A DNA stretch of 64,000 nt from Pleurotus djamor. Lineage: Eukaryota > Basidiomycota > Agaricomycetes > Agaricales > Pleurotaceae. The notes beneath the pieces are model-generated. The model saw only the letters and a list, made by a program, of their open reading frames with translations. It searched no databases and was not told the DNA's origin. A program made the position numbers and the translations under genes. How positions within the stretch are numbered: the stretch's first letter is position 1; every line of letters starts with the position of its first letter. The stretch lies in the NCBI GenBank assembly GCA_029747585.1, contig JAPEVF010000176.1, forward strand, positions 1-64,000, written 5' to 3'. Shown piece after piece: positions 51,439 to 62,514 of this stretch.

Positions 51439-51548
51439 GTCTCACTTTCTTTTTTCCCTCTACGCCCTCCCCGCCGCCTTCAACACGCTGCTAGTCAGCG
51501 TCCTTCGCTTTCTTCTTTGTCGTTCTTTCCTTTGGTTGTGGCTGCAAA

Positions 51549-54500
51549 ATGGCTCATCCCACATCCGCTCCCTTCGCCAGGCACTCGGGCCTCCCTGATT
51601 ACCCCCAGACCCAGAGGCACCCACTCAGTCCCCCAGAGACCACCGCAGACTCTCCAGCGACAGCCATAGCGACTCCTGCAACCGTTCCTAGTCATCTTGC
51701 GTCGCGGAATCCCCTCGATCACGAAGAGCTTGCAGCCAGGCTCTCCGATTCCCCGTCAGCCCGTTTCAGAAGGGTCTCAACCTTGACTTATAACGCCCCC
51801 ACCGTCCGAGACAATCGCGAAAGGACGCTGCAATCCAGGCCCCCGAAGCCATTGGTTATCGTCATCCCTCCGCCGACAATTTTGCATGAGCATGGCCAGT
51901 TTGGCCATACGCTATCACAGGGTCCTCTTCACCGTCTGTCGCAAGGGATCTTGATGCCGCTGTTCCCAACTGTAAGTATCACCTTGGCAGCCATATCTGG
52001 TCTTTCCACTTACCATGTCTAATTGGCTCTAGATATACGGCCAACTCACAGCAATTGCCCGAGAATTCAATTTTCCAAGTACTTCCGGGTTGTGCATCTA
52101 CTACCATTTCTCCGACGGCGGTTATGTATCCACTCCTCGAGTATCCGACGAGTCCTGGCCATTTATCTGGAGCCATGTTTTCGAGGAACGTTCCGCGGTT
52201 TCCCCACCCCGCCCTCCGATTAGCGGTAAGATCGAGTTCGACATAGATACAAGGCAGGCCCGTTGGTATACGACATGGTTAAGTTCATCTCGTATTGAAC
52301 GCCCCGTTCCCTCCTCCCCTTCTGTCAATCGTCACGGTAGATACGAAAGTAAGACTACCCTCCAGGAAGACATGGCTATTGAAGGTATCGAAACACCGCT
52401 CCGTCCAAAGTCTAGACATGTCCCACGAAAACTTTCCCTTGTGGACCGCTACGAAAGCATGTCGGCTCGTTCTACCGCGGCTCCAGGTAGCGCATCCCTG
52501 ATTCCTTCACCACCTGCCGCCGCCAATTCGTCCCATCCCCATCTGTCTCCCATCCCACAGGCGGACGAGCCCTTGACGGCTAAGATGGATTTAGAGAAGC
52601 GAGTCACGTCCTGGAGGAGTAGTGCCTCTCTTCGTCCTTCGCCCCTCGCTCTGAAAGGCCAACCAAGCCTTGAGCCCGCAAATATGCCAAATTCTGTACC
52701 TTTGGACGAATCCGCACCTCCCTCAGGTGAAGACGAACTCAATCTCGCGGATTACCAATGGTCTGTTTCCTCTCGGGGACCCCCAGACTACGACGAAAGC
52801 GAGTCTATCGCGTCTGTCAGTCGCATTCCCTCTGTCCACCTCGCCCACCGTGCCCAAGGTTCAATGTGCCTGACCCCTTCTGTCTGCACTTCATTTGGCC
52901 CCCTGGAATATGATTTCGATTCGCCCATTTCGAACATCGACCGTCTTCCATCACCAGATATTGCTTGGCGTATGCTTGAAGATGCCCCACCTACCCCTTC
53001 AACCGCGACAAGCTGGGGAGCACCATTGTCGTACCCACCTTCTCCCGTCAGCGAGCGATCCTTATTCTCGTTGGACCTTGCGCACCGCGCAACATTCAGT
53101 CGGCCATTGTCCCCCGAGACCGCGACTAGCTGGGGCCCGCCCTCATGGCCAGCCTCACCTGCCCGATCAGCATCATCAAGGGCTCCTTCTCTTCACATGG
53201 ACTCACGCGTTCAATCAACTCCTCCGCTTTCCCCCATTGGAGTATCATACGGTAATTCTCTCCTCTTGCAACGCGAGGCGCCACAGGAGTTCAGTGAGAA
53301 CGCTGAATCCGCGGAAGCTCACCCTTGGCCGCTCGTGTGGCCTTACCACCATCATGTCGAAATGGAGGACGTCAATGATCGTGAGATCTCCGCGTCAAGT
53401 CCAGAAGTGATGCTTTCCCGGGCGCTGGAAGATTCTGCCAGTGAGTATGATGAAGAGGNAGACATCTTTGAAGATGAGCGCTCTGAATCGCATTCACACC
53501 TTGTGTGGCCATACAACGCACGTATTGTTGATCAAGAGGCTGCACGTTCAGTAGACGAACCCCAACCTCAGCTTGAGGCTGAAGTCGTCGAAGTACTTCC
53601 GTCTTTGGAGGATTCAGACCCTGCAGCACCCCAAGCCCCANGGAACTTAGTTTGGCCTTACACTAACTCACCAACGGAGTTTGCTGTTGAAGACGGCGAA
53701 CAAGCTGAAGTTAAGTCGGTTCAGCCTGAGTCTACTTCGGTGACACCTGAAGACGCATCCTTGGACGTCGCCGACGCATCTGCTTTCGCCATCTTGTCGA
53801 ACGTTGTGTGGTCACACGAGGAGCCTTCGGCCGCTGNCAGTCCTACTCAGACAGCCCCTGTCTTNCCGGCAACCCGTGCTCCCGATGTCCCAGTTGAGGT
53901 CGACGATTCTCTCCCCGAAGAAAATGCACCCTGGAAACTCGTCTGGCCGTACACTGAACACACGAGNNCTGTGGTTGAGNCCTCTGTTGACCNTCAGGAA
54001 CCGACAGGCGAAATGCATGCAACGGTAGCCTCAGATGAAGCGGTTGACGTTGCGCCTGTCCACCCCGCCCCCTGGCAACTCGTCTGGCCCTATACGCAAC
54101 ATAACACGGTTGATGATAGCGAGGTAGCTGCCCCGCCTGCCGCACCGTGGCATCATGTCTGGCCTTACAACCATTCGGTGTCAACGCCAAGCGGTCCACT
54201 TTCCGTCGAGCTACACGAGCAAACGGGGTATCCTTACGTCGTGATCTGTAAGTTGGATCCATCTTGTCCAGAGTCGGGTTGACTAATGCGAGCTTGCCAG
54301 ATTCGGATGTTTATCCCAACTTCAATTTGTATCCCAGTGTCCCTGCCTCCCAACTTTCCGTTCAGCTGAGTCAACCTGTGTTGCTTGGAGAATCCNTGCC
54401 GTATCCGAANAANCTTCTTTCGATTTACCCTCCNGTCTTGGCTCCTNCATCTGNCTGGACNANCTCGAAGCCCTANCCGGACAACTTGCGNGAGATTTAT

Positions 54501-56819
54501 GCTCCGTTAGTTNGTGANATCNTCTTGCAGGCNCCGAAGGGATATCCTTTCGATTTATACAACATCTATCCCTCGCTTGATCTATACTATGGATGCCAGA
54601 AGCCTTATCCTTCAAATCTCGAGCAGATTTACTGTGATATCACCAGCCGCCTACGNGTCGTTCCTCCATCATCCACGGTCTCCCGGTCTAGCTCGGTTTC
54701 CTCNTANCCGAGTTGTCTATACGAAATCTACCCCTCGCTGGATTTGTACCCCGGTGCTTCAAAGCNGTATCCTACCAATCTAAACGAGATATATCGCTCT
54801 CTGTCAAGCGTTNAGNCNCCCGTNGTTTCAAGGNAAATATCNTACCCTTCATTGGAGATTTATCCCGTCGTTACTCGCCTCTACCACGGAGAATGGAAAG
54901 ATTACCCNTNGAATCTGGAAGAGATATACGCACAGTCGCGNAGTGCACCACCGTCGGTTCAGGCCTCGCAGCTTCCCCNCATATCTGTTCGTCTCCCCGC
55001 GATNTATCCCCACTTTGATCTATGTGTGTATTTCCTTTTTCTCAAGCTTTTGAATTGTCCACTCATGCGTCATCAGATCCTGCGGTGTATCCGTTCGTCA
55101 ACCCGTACCCGGCTGTCTTCAGTGACCTGAAGGATACTTTCCGTCAGTGCTATCTTTCCATTTGCCAATGACTACAGTTGACGCTGTTGTTAGACTCGAC
55201 TGTCTACCCGATTACCCAGATTTATCCCCCCGTTGANACGAAATTGGGCCCAATCGTGATCGGGGTGAAGTCGGCATATCCTGACTTTGAGATTTGTGAG
55301 CATAAATCTTCTGTAGAGAAACATTCTTTTCTGACTGATCCTTTCTATAGATCCTGCAGTCTCCANATCCCAAAAGGTGACCCNCTCGCTCGATGCAAGC
55401 NCCTTATNTGTACATGTNTCGAATGTCTATCCTTCGTTCAATCTGTGTAAGCATTCCTTCGAGCTCAGAAACTATCAACCTAATCATGACCTTTGCATAG
55501 ACCCGGCNGTTTATCCANATTTTGACATCTATCCCGCGTTGACCTCGATGCCATCAANGCCTTCCTCGGTGGCTTCANTGTGCTATCCCTACTTCGATCT
55601 CTGTGCGTCTTNCNTTTCTTGNTCTTGACTCAAGTAATAACCACAGTGATATAGACCCGGAAGTTGTGAAAGCTCCGAAGGCAGTCANCCTTGCTCTTNG
55701 NACNGTCCTTCCAACGAGNTATCCGCACTTCAATCTCTGTANNTCTCTTCGNTNTNGTCCCGNCNNNNTATCATCCNCTAATCANTCCTCATAGATACCG
55801 ATGTCTATCCTANCTTCAACATCTACCCCCCAGCTGCTCTGGGAGCTATGCTGANAGAGGAGACNTCGCCTCCCTCNACCCNCTANCCGTTCTTCAACCT
55901 TTGTATGTCTTCTNTCNTACTGANNNTGNGTNTNGATGCTGACTTGNCTNTAGATCNCGCCGTCTACCCGTACTTGGATATNTATCCGTCTAGATATGAG
56001 TGTCAACTCTCAACTCTTCGTTCCCGACCNACNANCGNACCGGAAGTACAAACCATCCTACGACCCCCNTCTGTCGTAGTNCAACCNCCGACCCCTACGC
56101 CATTCCCTTCAAGATTCNNCTCATCNCCTCCNTCCCCGCGCANCATGCCTTCGCGTGTGCCAGTNCCCAANCGACGGACCTTCAANNTGACNCATTCTGA
56201 ATTACACGCCATGGTCATGATGGAGGCATCGTTCAATACGAAGTCAAGTTTCGACGANGACGACGATGANNNCATGCCTCACGAACTACCTCGGTTCACC
56301 CCCAGGGAGGAAGTTGCCGTTTCAACCCCTCCTCGACGTGCGCTTCGNNGAGGTAGCATTTCACAGGGACCTTCNTCGCCCAATGGTATTCCCCAGAGAG
56401 TNGTGTCGTTCCANGCGCCTGTATATGACCTTCCATCGACGAAGGNNCCNACNTCGCCGTATGGAAGCCCGCCGCTCAGGAGATCGGTGTCGGCTGTCAC
56501 CAGGCCACCTCTGAGACTTGACCAAAAGCAGCTGAATCGGAGATCGTTTGGGCTGCCGTCAAGCCCAGCTGCCTTGAAGCAGCTGGCGATGTCCCCCGAG
56601 TCCCCTGTTCAATCCCCTGTCAAGGTGCCTCCAAAACGTAGAGAGAGTCTAGTCCTTCAGAGGGTACGAGCGTACAATGGTGAGTTTCTCTATTTCATAG
56701 GCAATACCAACCCGCTCACGTATCTTATAGCTAAAGACGCTGGAGAACCACTGGATCTCGATACTATCAGCGAATTCCCCCTACCCCCACGCCCTACCAG
56801 AATTCCAGGTCCACGTTAA
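51549..56819 (+). CDS. Large tyrosine/proline repeat protein, unrecognised
   Basis: About 1,500 residues in eleven exons: 51549-51971, 52033-54247, 54301-55023, 55077-55142, 55194-55295, 55351-55446, 55501-55602, 55655-55738, 55795-55902, 55954-56679 and 56731-56819. The N-terminus is disordered and Pro/Ser-rich. A compact segment follows at about residues 141-190 (IYGQLTAIAREF, YYHFSDGGYVSTPR, SWPFIWSHVF), probably the only globular part. Ser/Pro-rich sequence with repeated TSWGPP/TSFGPL-like units comes next, then seven LVWPY-type motifs. A Tyr/Pro array of YPxFDLYP units and a Ser/Pro-rich basic C-terminus complete it. There is no signal peptide or membrane helix. Function is unknown; aromatic repeats suggest a scaffold or condensate-forming protein, which is inference. 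Many Ns affect exons 3-10. Confidence 0.75.
53332..54168 (+). repeat. Seven LVWPY-type motifs
   Basis: Copies encoded at 53332-53346, 53500-53514, 53647-53661, 53803-53817 (degenerate, VVWSH), 53938-53952, 54079-54093 and 54154-54168 (HVWPY). Several are preceded by PW plus one residue (PWPLVWPY, PWKLVWPY, PWQLVWPY). They are separated by acidic linkers of about 20-50 residues, closest together at the 3' end. Confidence 0.85.
54301..56000 (+). repeat. Tyr/Pro repeat array (YPxFxLYP and YPxNLxEIY units)
   Basis: Exon 3 holds about four longer units of the form K-x-YP-x-NL-x-EIY (for example KPYPDNLREIY, KPYPSNLEQIY) interleaved with IYPSLDLY. The following mini-exons hold shorter units of the form YPAVYPxFDIYPA ending in YPxFNL. 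Ns break several copies, but the periodic YP pairs remain obvious. Confidence 0.85.
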
Positions 56820-56941
56820 GACATTTTCCGCCGATTATGCTTGTACTATAATTTATTGCCTTCCGCGTCATGGTTTCGAATGATGTTTATACTAGATGGA
56901 TGTTTATACAATGTACTCTACTCTACATAATGCAACGTGAT

Positions 56942-57857
56942 CTAACCGTCGTCGTCTGAGTCGTCGGATAAGGCTCCTCCAGGTGTGAGTGGGAGAATCG
57001 ACACAGGTGCATGATGGTGATCACCCGCNGCGTTAGGTGAATCGGGAAGAGCAGCTTGTGCTGCTGCTCGTGCTTCGCGTATTTCCTTCTCTCTTTCGTC
57101 GAACATGGTTTTGGATCTTCGATCGTCCATGAAAGCCAATTTCACCTACAGAACCTGTTGAGTNGGATTTCGTCAAGNAAAAGGTCTTACAAACCTTGAG
57201 AGCGGCCTCTTCCCTCGCGGCCTTCTCGAGTTCTTTCGACCTGGCTGATCGCTCGTCCTTTTCTGCCTGGAGACTCATGGCTTCCTTCAGCATAGCCGCA
57301 CCCAACCGAAGATCTTCCATCTTTCGAGGATTGAAGACGTAGTAGGGNTGAAAATCCTTCACTTCTGCATGAAAACCCATCTTGATTATAATTTAGGGTC
57401 ACGTTCAGCATTGACATCATCGCCAGCTATTGGTGGCTTACTGCGATCGCATACTCCAGTGTCCCCTTGGGATCCACGAGACGNTGCTTGATGATGGAGT
57501 TCGTTGGCTTGAATTGACGATAGTGGGCATTGTCTGGTTCACGCAGTAGGTTCTCCGCAATCGTGGATAATATCTAAAGGGACCAAAACACGAGGTCTGA
57601 CTTTAGTAGCTTGTTTTGAGTTTGCATTCGGGGGACTCATGTACTTTAAGAGCGGCNGTAGAAACTTCTTTCGAGTTGCGCTCAGTTATGCCTGGGTTTA
57701 TGAGACGTCGGAAAGCTTGTCGCTTGTCATGTTCAGCGGCCAACTGTGCAGGAGAGGGGCCGACTGGTTGCTGTTTTCTTCGCTCTATGGCTGCAGCTAT
57801 AGCTCCCGGCGATATGATAGGTTCATTAATGGAGGTTGGAGAGTTTGGGTCCGACAT
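56942..57857 (-). CDS. PUB-domain protein
   Basis: Protein of about 230 residues. The N-terminus (MSDPNSPTSINEP) leads to a helix (IAAAIERRKQQP, HDKRQAFRRLINPG). A PUB/PUG-like domain follows: ILSTIAENLLREPDNAHYRQ, FKPTNSIIKQ, LVDPKGTLEYAIAVGFHAEV. PUB domains bind the tail of the AAA ATPase Cdc48/p97. A coiled, charged C-terminal half (EAMSLQAEKDERSARSKELE) and an acidic end (DDSDDDG) complete it. There is no transglutaminase (PNGase), UBX or kinase domain, so it would be a stand-alone PUB adaptor. Four exons. Start ATG at 57855-57857; stop TAG at 56942-56944. Two Ns touch coding sequence. Confidence 0.75.
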
Positions 57858-58087
57858 GGTTTTAGTTAGGAAGAGTACGCGTTGAGACTGGCAGGCACGG
57901 CGCTCAGCAGCACAGGAGTCTTAGTCTGAGTCGACGCAGCAACGCGTGGTATTTATATTGGACACATGACTCTGCATCAGGCGTGTGACGTGACCCTTCG
58001 TGACCCTTCATCCTTGGTNCCTACCTACNAGTAGACGTTTCGCTAACGTTTTGCTTCCGCCTCTTTCTACCAGACCATGATCNTACG
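57858..58087. promoter_or_regulatory. Divergent promoter, PUB protein / patatin lipase
   Basis: 230 bp gap. It contains a direct tandem repeat GTGACCCTTC-GTGACCCTTC at about 57990-58009, preceded by GTGACGTGAC, which includes the TGACGT core of ATF/CREB-like sites. Any function is inferred. Confidence 0.3.
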
Positions 58088-61000
58088 ATGAACTCTTCTC
58101 TGAACTCGGGTTCTGACAATGGAAAACAGAGGAGAATACCCGAGCTGGAACTCGACTATGTCAATGAGGCGTTAGTCACTTAACTATCTGCATCACTATT
58201 TCCTCGCCCACTCATCAGCGCATCATTGCCATAGACATATGCAGACATTTGCGGCTGCTCTNCACAGTCCGGACGATATTTGGGANGGCTCTACNCCGGG
58301 CACTCCAACGCCGCAGTCTCAAGCTCGCATACGCAAGGTATCGGCCTTGTCCGACTTTGCTCCAATCAATATGAAAGTGCGTCGGTAAGTGNNCTCGGGC
58401 GNGGGANCTGGTGCGGAGTTTGCTCAAAGNTGGANAACTAGGAGACAAAGACGCGATAAAGCACACGGGAAGCGTCAAGACTGGCTCTATCTGTTGCTGC
58501 GATGGCCACTTCTTGTGAGTTTCATCGACATCTCACTCCTGAACACTGAGCTCAAGTAAGACCTNCTANCAGTGCTTCATATTTATCTTCATCGCTGGCG
58601 AGTTCAGCTTGTATGTCGTCATACGTCAGCTCGTCAATACAAAGGAGTGGATATCAGCATGTGAGAGTTCTCTGGCATCTACTAGTAACTAGTTTCATAA
58701 CTCACAATCCTAGGGCGGGGCAAGAAGGGAGCTCTACGGAAACGCATGCGTGCATCTAGAACCTATAGAGAGTGGATAGAAGCAGCTCACACACTAGACG
58801 ATTANCTAAAGTTNGGTGCTTGGAANAAGGTCGACGAAGATCCTTACTACGACTGGAAGTTNGTGCGGAAGGTCNGTATNNTNNCCTCCTTNACGTCTCT
58901 CTCNCNCTCNTCNTNATNGNTGNNNCTAGGTCAAAAGGTCGTTGACNCATCTNAGNGAAAAGAACGATGTCCGGGGCGTTCTTGGTGTGCTAGANACATG
59001 TTTACGAAATAATTTNGCCGGAGTTGAGTCGAGTCGACTGTATAGCGAGGTNCGCCNCNCANGGCNTNTGAAACCAGATATGCATTGAGCTCGACTATCT
59101 NTNNNCAGACTTTCTACGGCACCAAAGANTTGGTNGAAGGTTAGACTNTNGNNNCACCCGTCTGACGTCATTCTCACCATNNANCCANGGATAGCCTANT
59201 TCGATGANCTAGAGAGGGCNNTGACCTTCGTTCGNGAATCCACNGAATTGTCCNTAGACGAGAAGAANCGTTTCTTCAANAGTGCCAATACCAATCTAGG
59301 TNNGNNAGCNTNNNNTNGGTANTCTGCGNTNCNCTACNACTNAGNNAATNCTNTGCCCTAGGCATATCTGCATTGTGNTTGTCAGGCGGTGCATCTTTTG
59401 GATATTGTCAGTATTTCCTCATATCATCTATTGGGCATTGCTTAGNCTGAGACCTTGTAGATCACGTTGGCGTAGTCAAAGCTTTCCTTGACGCCGACCT
59501 GTTGCCTCGAGTAATCACTGGTACAAGCGCNGGAGGCCTNATCGCNGCTCTGGTTTGCACGCGCACCAATGAAGAACTACGGACCCTTTTGGTGCCAGCT
59601 TTGGCCAATCGCATCACCGCTTGCGAGGAGCCTTTCAGTGTCTGGTTCAAGCGATTCTGGAAAACCGGAGCTCGTTTCGATAGCATAATGCAAGTACTCN
59701 CACCAAGCTTTGCCGTCAATCATTNTACTCACATGGGTCGATAGATGGGCGAGAAAGGTTTGTATCTACANGCTGACGGCGTGCGGNACCTGTCTTATTC
59801 CAACTTATAGGCTACCTTCTTCACCATGGGTTCAATGACCTTCAAAGAAGCCTATCTCCGAACAGGTCGTATTTTGAACATATCTGTCATCCCTGCCGAT
59901 CGTCACTCGTCCGTNCTCCAACAAACGTTTCCTTACTTCTGTCTGACTAAATTGGCACATTAGCCCGACCAAGCTGCTGAATTATATTACAGCACCTGAT
60001 ACCCTAATCTGGACGGCGCTCCTCGCGTCCGCCGCCGTCCCTGGAATCCTCAATCCTGTTGTACTCTTGCATAAGCTCAAAGATGGAACTGTCGCTCCGT
60101 GGAGCTGGGGGAGCAAGTTCAAGGACGGATCTCTTAGGTATGGATCTTGTTGTTCATGACGTTCTTTGCCAATACTTTTTTGATTAGGGTGGACATTCCT
60201 CTCCAGTCACTTAATCTATATTTCAATGGTAAGTATATCGACATATNATCAAGAATAACCGTTGATAGTTACATCTGAATTGCAGTCACTCATCCCGTAG
60301 TTTCCCAAGTCAACCCCCATGTCCATCTCTTCTTTTTCGCCCCTCGTGGTTCTGCTGGGAAGCCTGTGGCCCATCGTAAGGGAAAAGGCGAGGAAATGTC
60401 TTGTTCACGCTGCCAACGATTGTTTAAACTGCGAATTCAGGCTGGAGGGGCAATTTCATCCTTTCCGCTGCCGAGCAGTGGCTGAAACATGAACTGACGA
60501 AGAACTTTAAAGTATGTTTGCACTATCATTTGTACGTCGCCGACTCACCAGTCCTCCTAGGTCATTCGCGACTTGGAGCTCCTCCCTCAACTCCTTGGTC
60601 AGGACTGGTCCAGTGTCTTTTTACAACGGTTCGATGGCTCTGTCACGTAGGTCGTCTTCAGCGCGCATCGCTTGACATCCTTCTAACCACCCACGTAGGA
60701 TCTGGCCTCGGACTCGTTTATGGGTAAATTGAATTTTCTCTNATGGTTTCAACCGTTTTGATCGCGCTCTCTAGGATTGGTTTCGCCTTCTCACTGACCC
60801 GGACCCACCTGAACTACAGCGAATGATTCGTGTAGGAGAGTTGGTCACATGGCCTAAGGTACGAGATATTTGGAAGGCGTTGCTTATCATGATCCTGATA
60901 CTCTATTTTTAGCTTCACATGATATCAAATCGTGCAAGAATAGAAAACCAGATTTATCTCGGCCGGAAGTCTGTTCGCACCACCCTACAGGCCAACCGTG

Positions 61001-61629
61001 CGGCTCCAAGGGCTACTGACAGACAAACCCGCGTTGAAACTGCGGTACCACGGATATCTACTACGCCCCCACCAACAGGATCTGATGTTCCCCTATCGGC
61101 TGATACCGACACTGAAGCTGCGTTCATCAATGGCTCCCAATGGTTCTTCCAACGCGGGCATCGGTATACATCACCTAATTCTGGTGCAAGTACACCCAGA
61201 GAGGGACGGCCAACGGAGATCCCCGACCCTCTTCGCCTCCCCGTTGTTCGCAGAAAATGGGCAGCTGATCTACTCCAATCCAGGTCGAATAATCCTGATG
61301 ATCGTGCTCACGGTGGTTCCAACCCGCCGGTCACTGAAATGCCCAAAAGCGGGCAGCCACCATCGCCTAGTTTCTTTTCTCGACTCAGGGCCGCCTCATT
61401 CACGAAGATGGCGCCCTTCAACCTCCCACATCGCTTTCGCAGTTCTCCCAACCTCGCGCTTTCTGCCGATGCTCAGTCGGAANGAAATTGGAGTAGCGAT
61501 AGTAGCTCTGATTTCGACCTCACCGCCGACGAACAGTGGCATCAGCGGTCTGCGTCAGTGCCTGCTTTTGCCGCTATGGATGGCGAAAGTGACGAAGGGA
61601 ATGCTTCTGATGATGGGGATGGCGTCTGA
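58088..61629 (+). CDS. Patatin-like phospholipase / triacylglycerol lipase (Tgl3/4/5 type)
   Basis: Lipid-droplet or ER-associated patatin hydrolase of the fungal Tgl3/4/5 class. The N-terminus (MNSSLNSGSDNGKQRR) is disordered, then one membrane segment follows (CFIFIFIAGEFSLYVVI). Next is the domain lead-in WRGKKGALRKRMRASRTYREWIEAA. The catalytic domain has an oxyanion motif LSGGASFGY, the nucleophile elbow GTSAGG with the active Ser, and KFKDGSLRVDIP with the dyad Asp. The helices ALLASAAVPGILNPV and NPHVHLFFF follow. The C-terminal half is Ser/Pro-rich and acidic (DDGDGV). About 14 exons. Dense Ns at 58390-59430 blur several junctions, so exon structure there is unreliable. Start ATG at 58088-58090; stop TGA at 61627-61629. 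Confidence 0.85.
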
Positions 61630-61729
61630 TTTTGATGTATTTCGTCATGTTCTATGTATAGTTCATCTGCATCGGCACGCAGCAATAATTGGCAACTTCT
61701 ATTTTTACCCCACCCCTCGCTAATTGCGC

Positions 61730-61735
61730 TATAAA
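61730..61735 (+). promoter_or_regulatory. TATA box of the CipC-like gene
   Basis: TATAAA about 70 bp before the ATG at 61803, with a pyrimidine-rich leader between. This is a strong core-promoter arrangement and suggests a highly or inducibly expressed gene. Confidence 0.6.
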
Positions 61736-61802
61736 GAGAGGCCTTGAGCCGAGAGTGTCCCTTCAAGCTACCCTTCTCTCTTACTACACACACAACATAA
61801 CA

Positions 61803-62381
61803 ATGGGCTGGTTCTCCGACGATTCTGAACAGGCTGCTGCCTACGATCAAGTACGCTTTCGCCGTAGTTNCATGANCAAACGACTCACCATGGCCCACCC
61901 TAGGTCGTCAATGCACCACACAAGGCTTCCCTTTCTCATGAACTCATTGCGGCTGCCGCGTCGTACGAGGTTTGAACATCAAAATGGCCCTGGCCTGCAT
62001 GAGATCTGACTATTCTCACAGGCCGCCAAGGCTTATGAAGACCACGTAGCCAGGAATGGCCCACCAGACAGTCATGCCAAGGCGAAAGAGATTTTGTANG
62101 TGNACAGTCTGNCCTACACTCGAGGAGTCATACTAATTATCATAGTGCTGGGCTTGCTGGNGGATTTATCGACCGCATTGCCGAGACCAAAGGAGTACGT
62201 GCAATTAATGTCAACCGTCCGATATCCCCTCACCTCCATCTTGAACAGTTGGATTACATCGACAGAGAAAAGGCACAGCGTCATGGTAGGTAATACAATA
62301 CCTAGAAATGCAAACTTAGCTAACTGAATACTGCCCATAGCTCAAGAGCATGCAGCCGATCAACTTTCTTCCCAGTATTAG
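61803..62381 (+). CDS. CipC-like small protein (DUF3759 family)
   Basis: Protein of about 110 residues in six exons. Spliced order: MGWFSDDSEQAAAYDQ, VNAPHKASLSHELIAAAASY, EAAKAYEDHVARNGPPDSHA, KAKEIL, AGLAGGFIDRIAETKG, LDYIDREKAQRHAQEHAADQ and LSSQY. This matches the fungal CipC/DUF3759 family, first named for a protein induced by concanamycin in Aspergillus; its biochemical role is unknown. The intron after ETKG (GTACGT...AACAG) must be removed to give the family's LDYIDREKA. The last intron (GTAGGT...CATAG, about 62285-62340) adds the final residues. Stop TAG at 62379-62381. Confidence 0.85.
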
Positions 62382-62514
62382 ATGTACTTGTAGCCCCTAG
62401 TCCCTGAGTAAATGTGACCCTGANTGCTTACTTCCTCAATCGAGCCTTCTCTTTCAACCACCATCCCTCTCCCTTGTTCGAAAGTCCTCCCGCCGAAGGC
62501 GTAGCCTGACTCGC

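Larger units (their letters stand above)
49528..51548. other. 2 kb interval with only weak ORFs
   Basis: Between CSN4 and the repeat-protein gene no family is recognisable on either strand. Short ORFs exist on the minus strand (listed separately). A TATATA box at 51433-51438 and a pyrimidine-rich stretch at about 51445-51540 belong to the promoter of the downstream gene. The rest could hold a lineage-specific gene, a decayed gene or a non-coding transcript. Confidence 0.4.

Noticed and set aside
52895..53410. Overlapping plus-strand frame inside the repeat protein gene
   Set aside because: It lacks the repeat motifs; frame 52033-54247 is longer, periodic and splices cleanly on both sides.
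53332..56000. Transposon or retroelement origin of the repeat array
   Set aside because: No reverse transcriptase, integrase, transposase, terminal repeats or target-site duplication is visible; the repeats are protein-coding and in frame.
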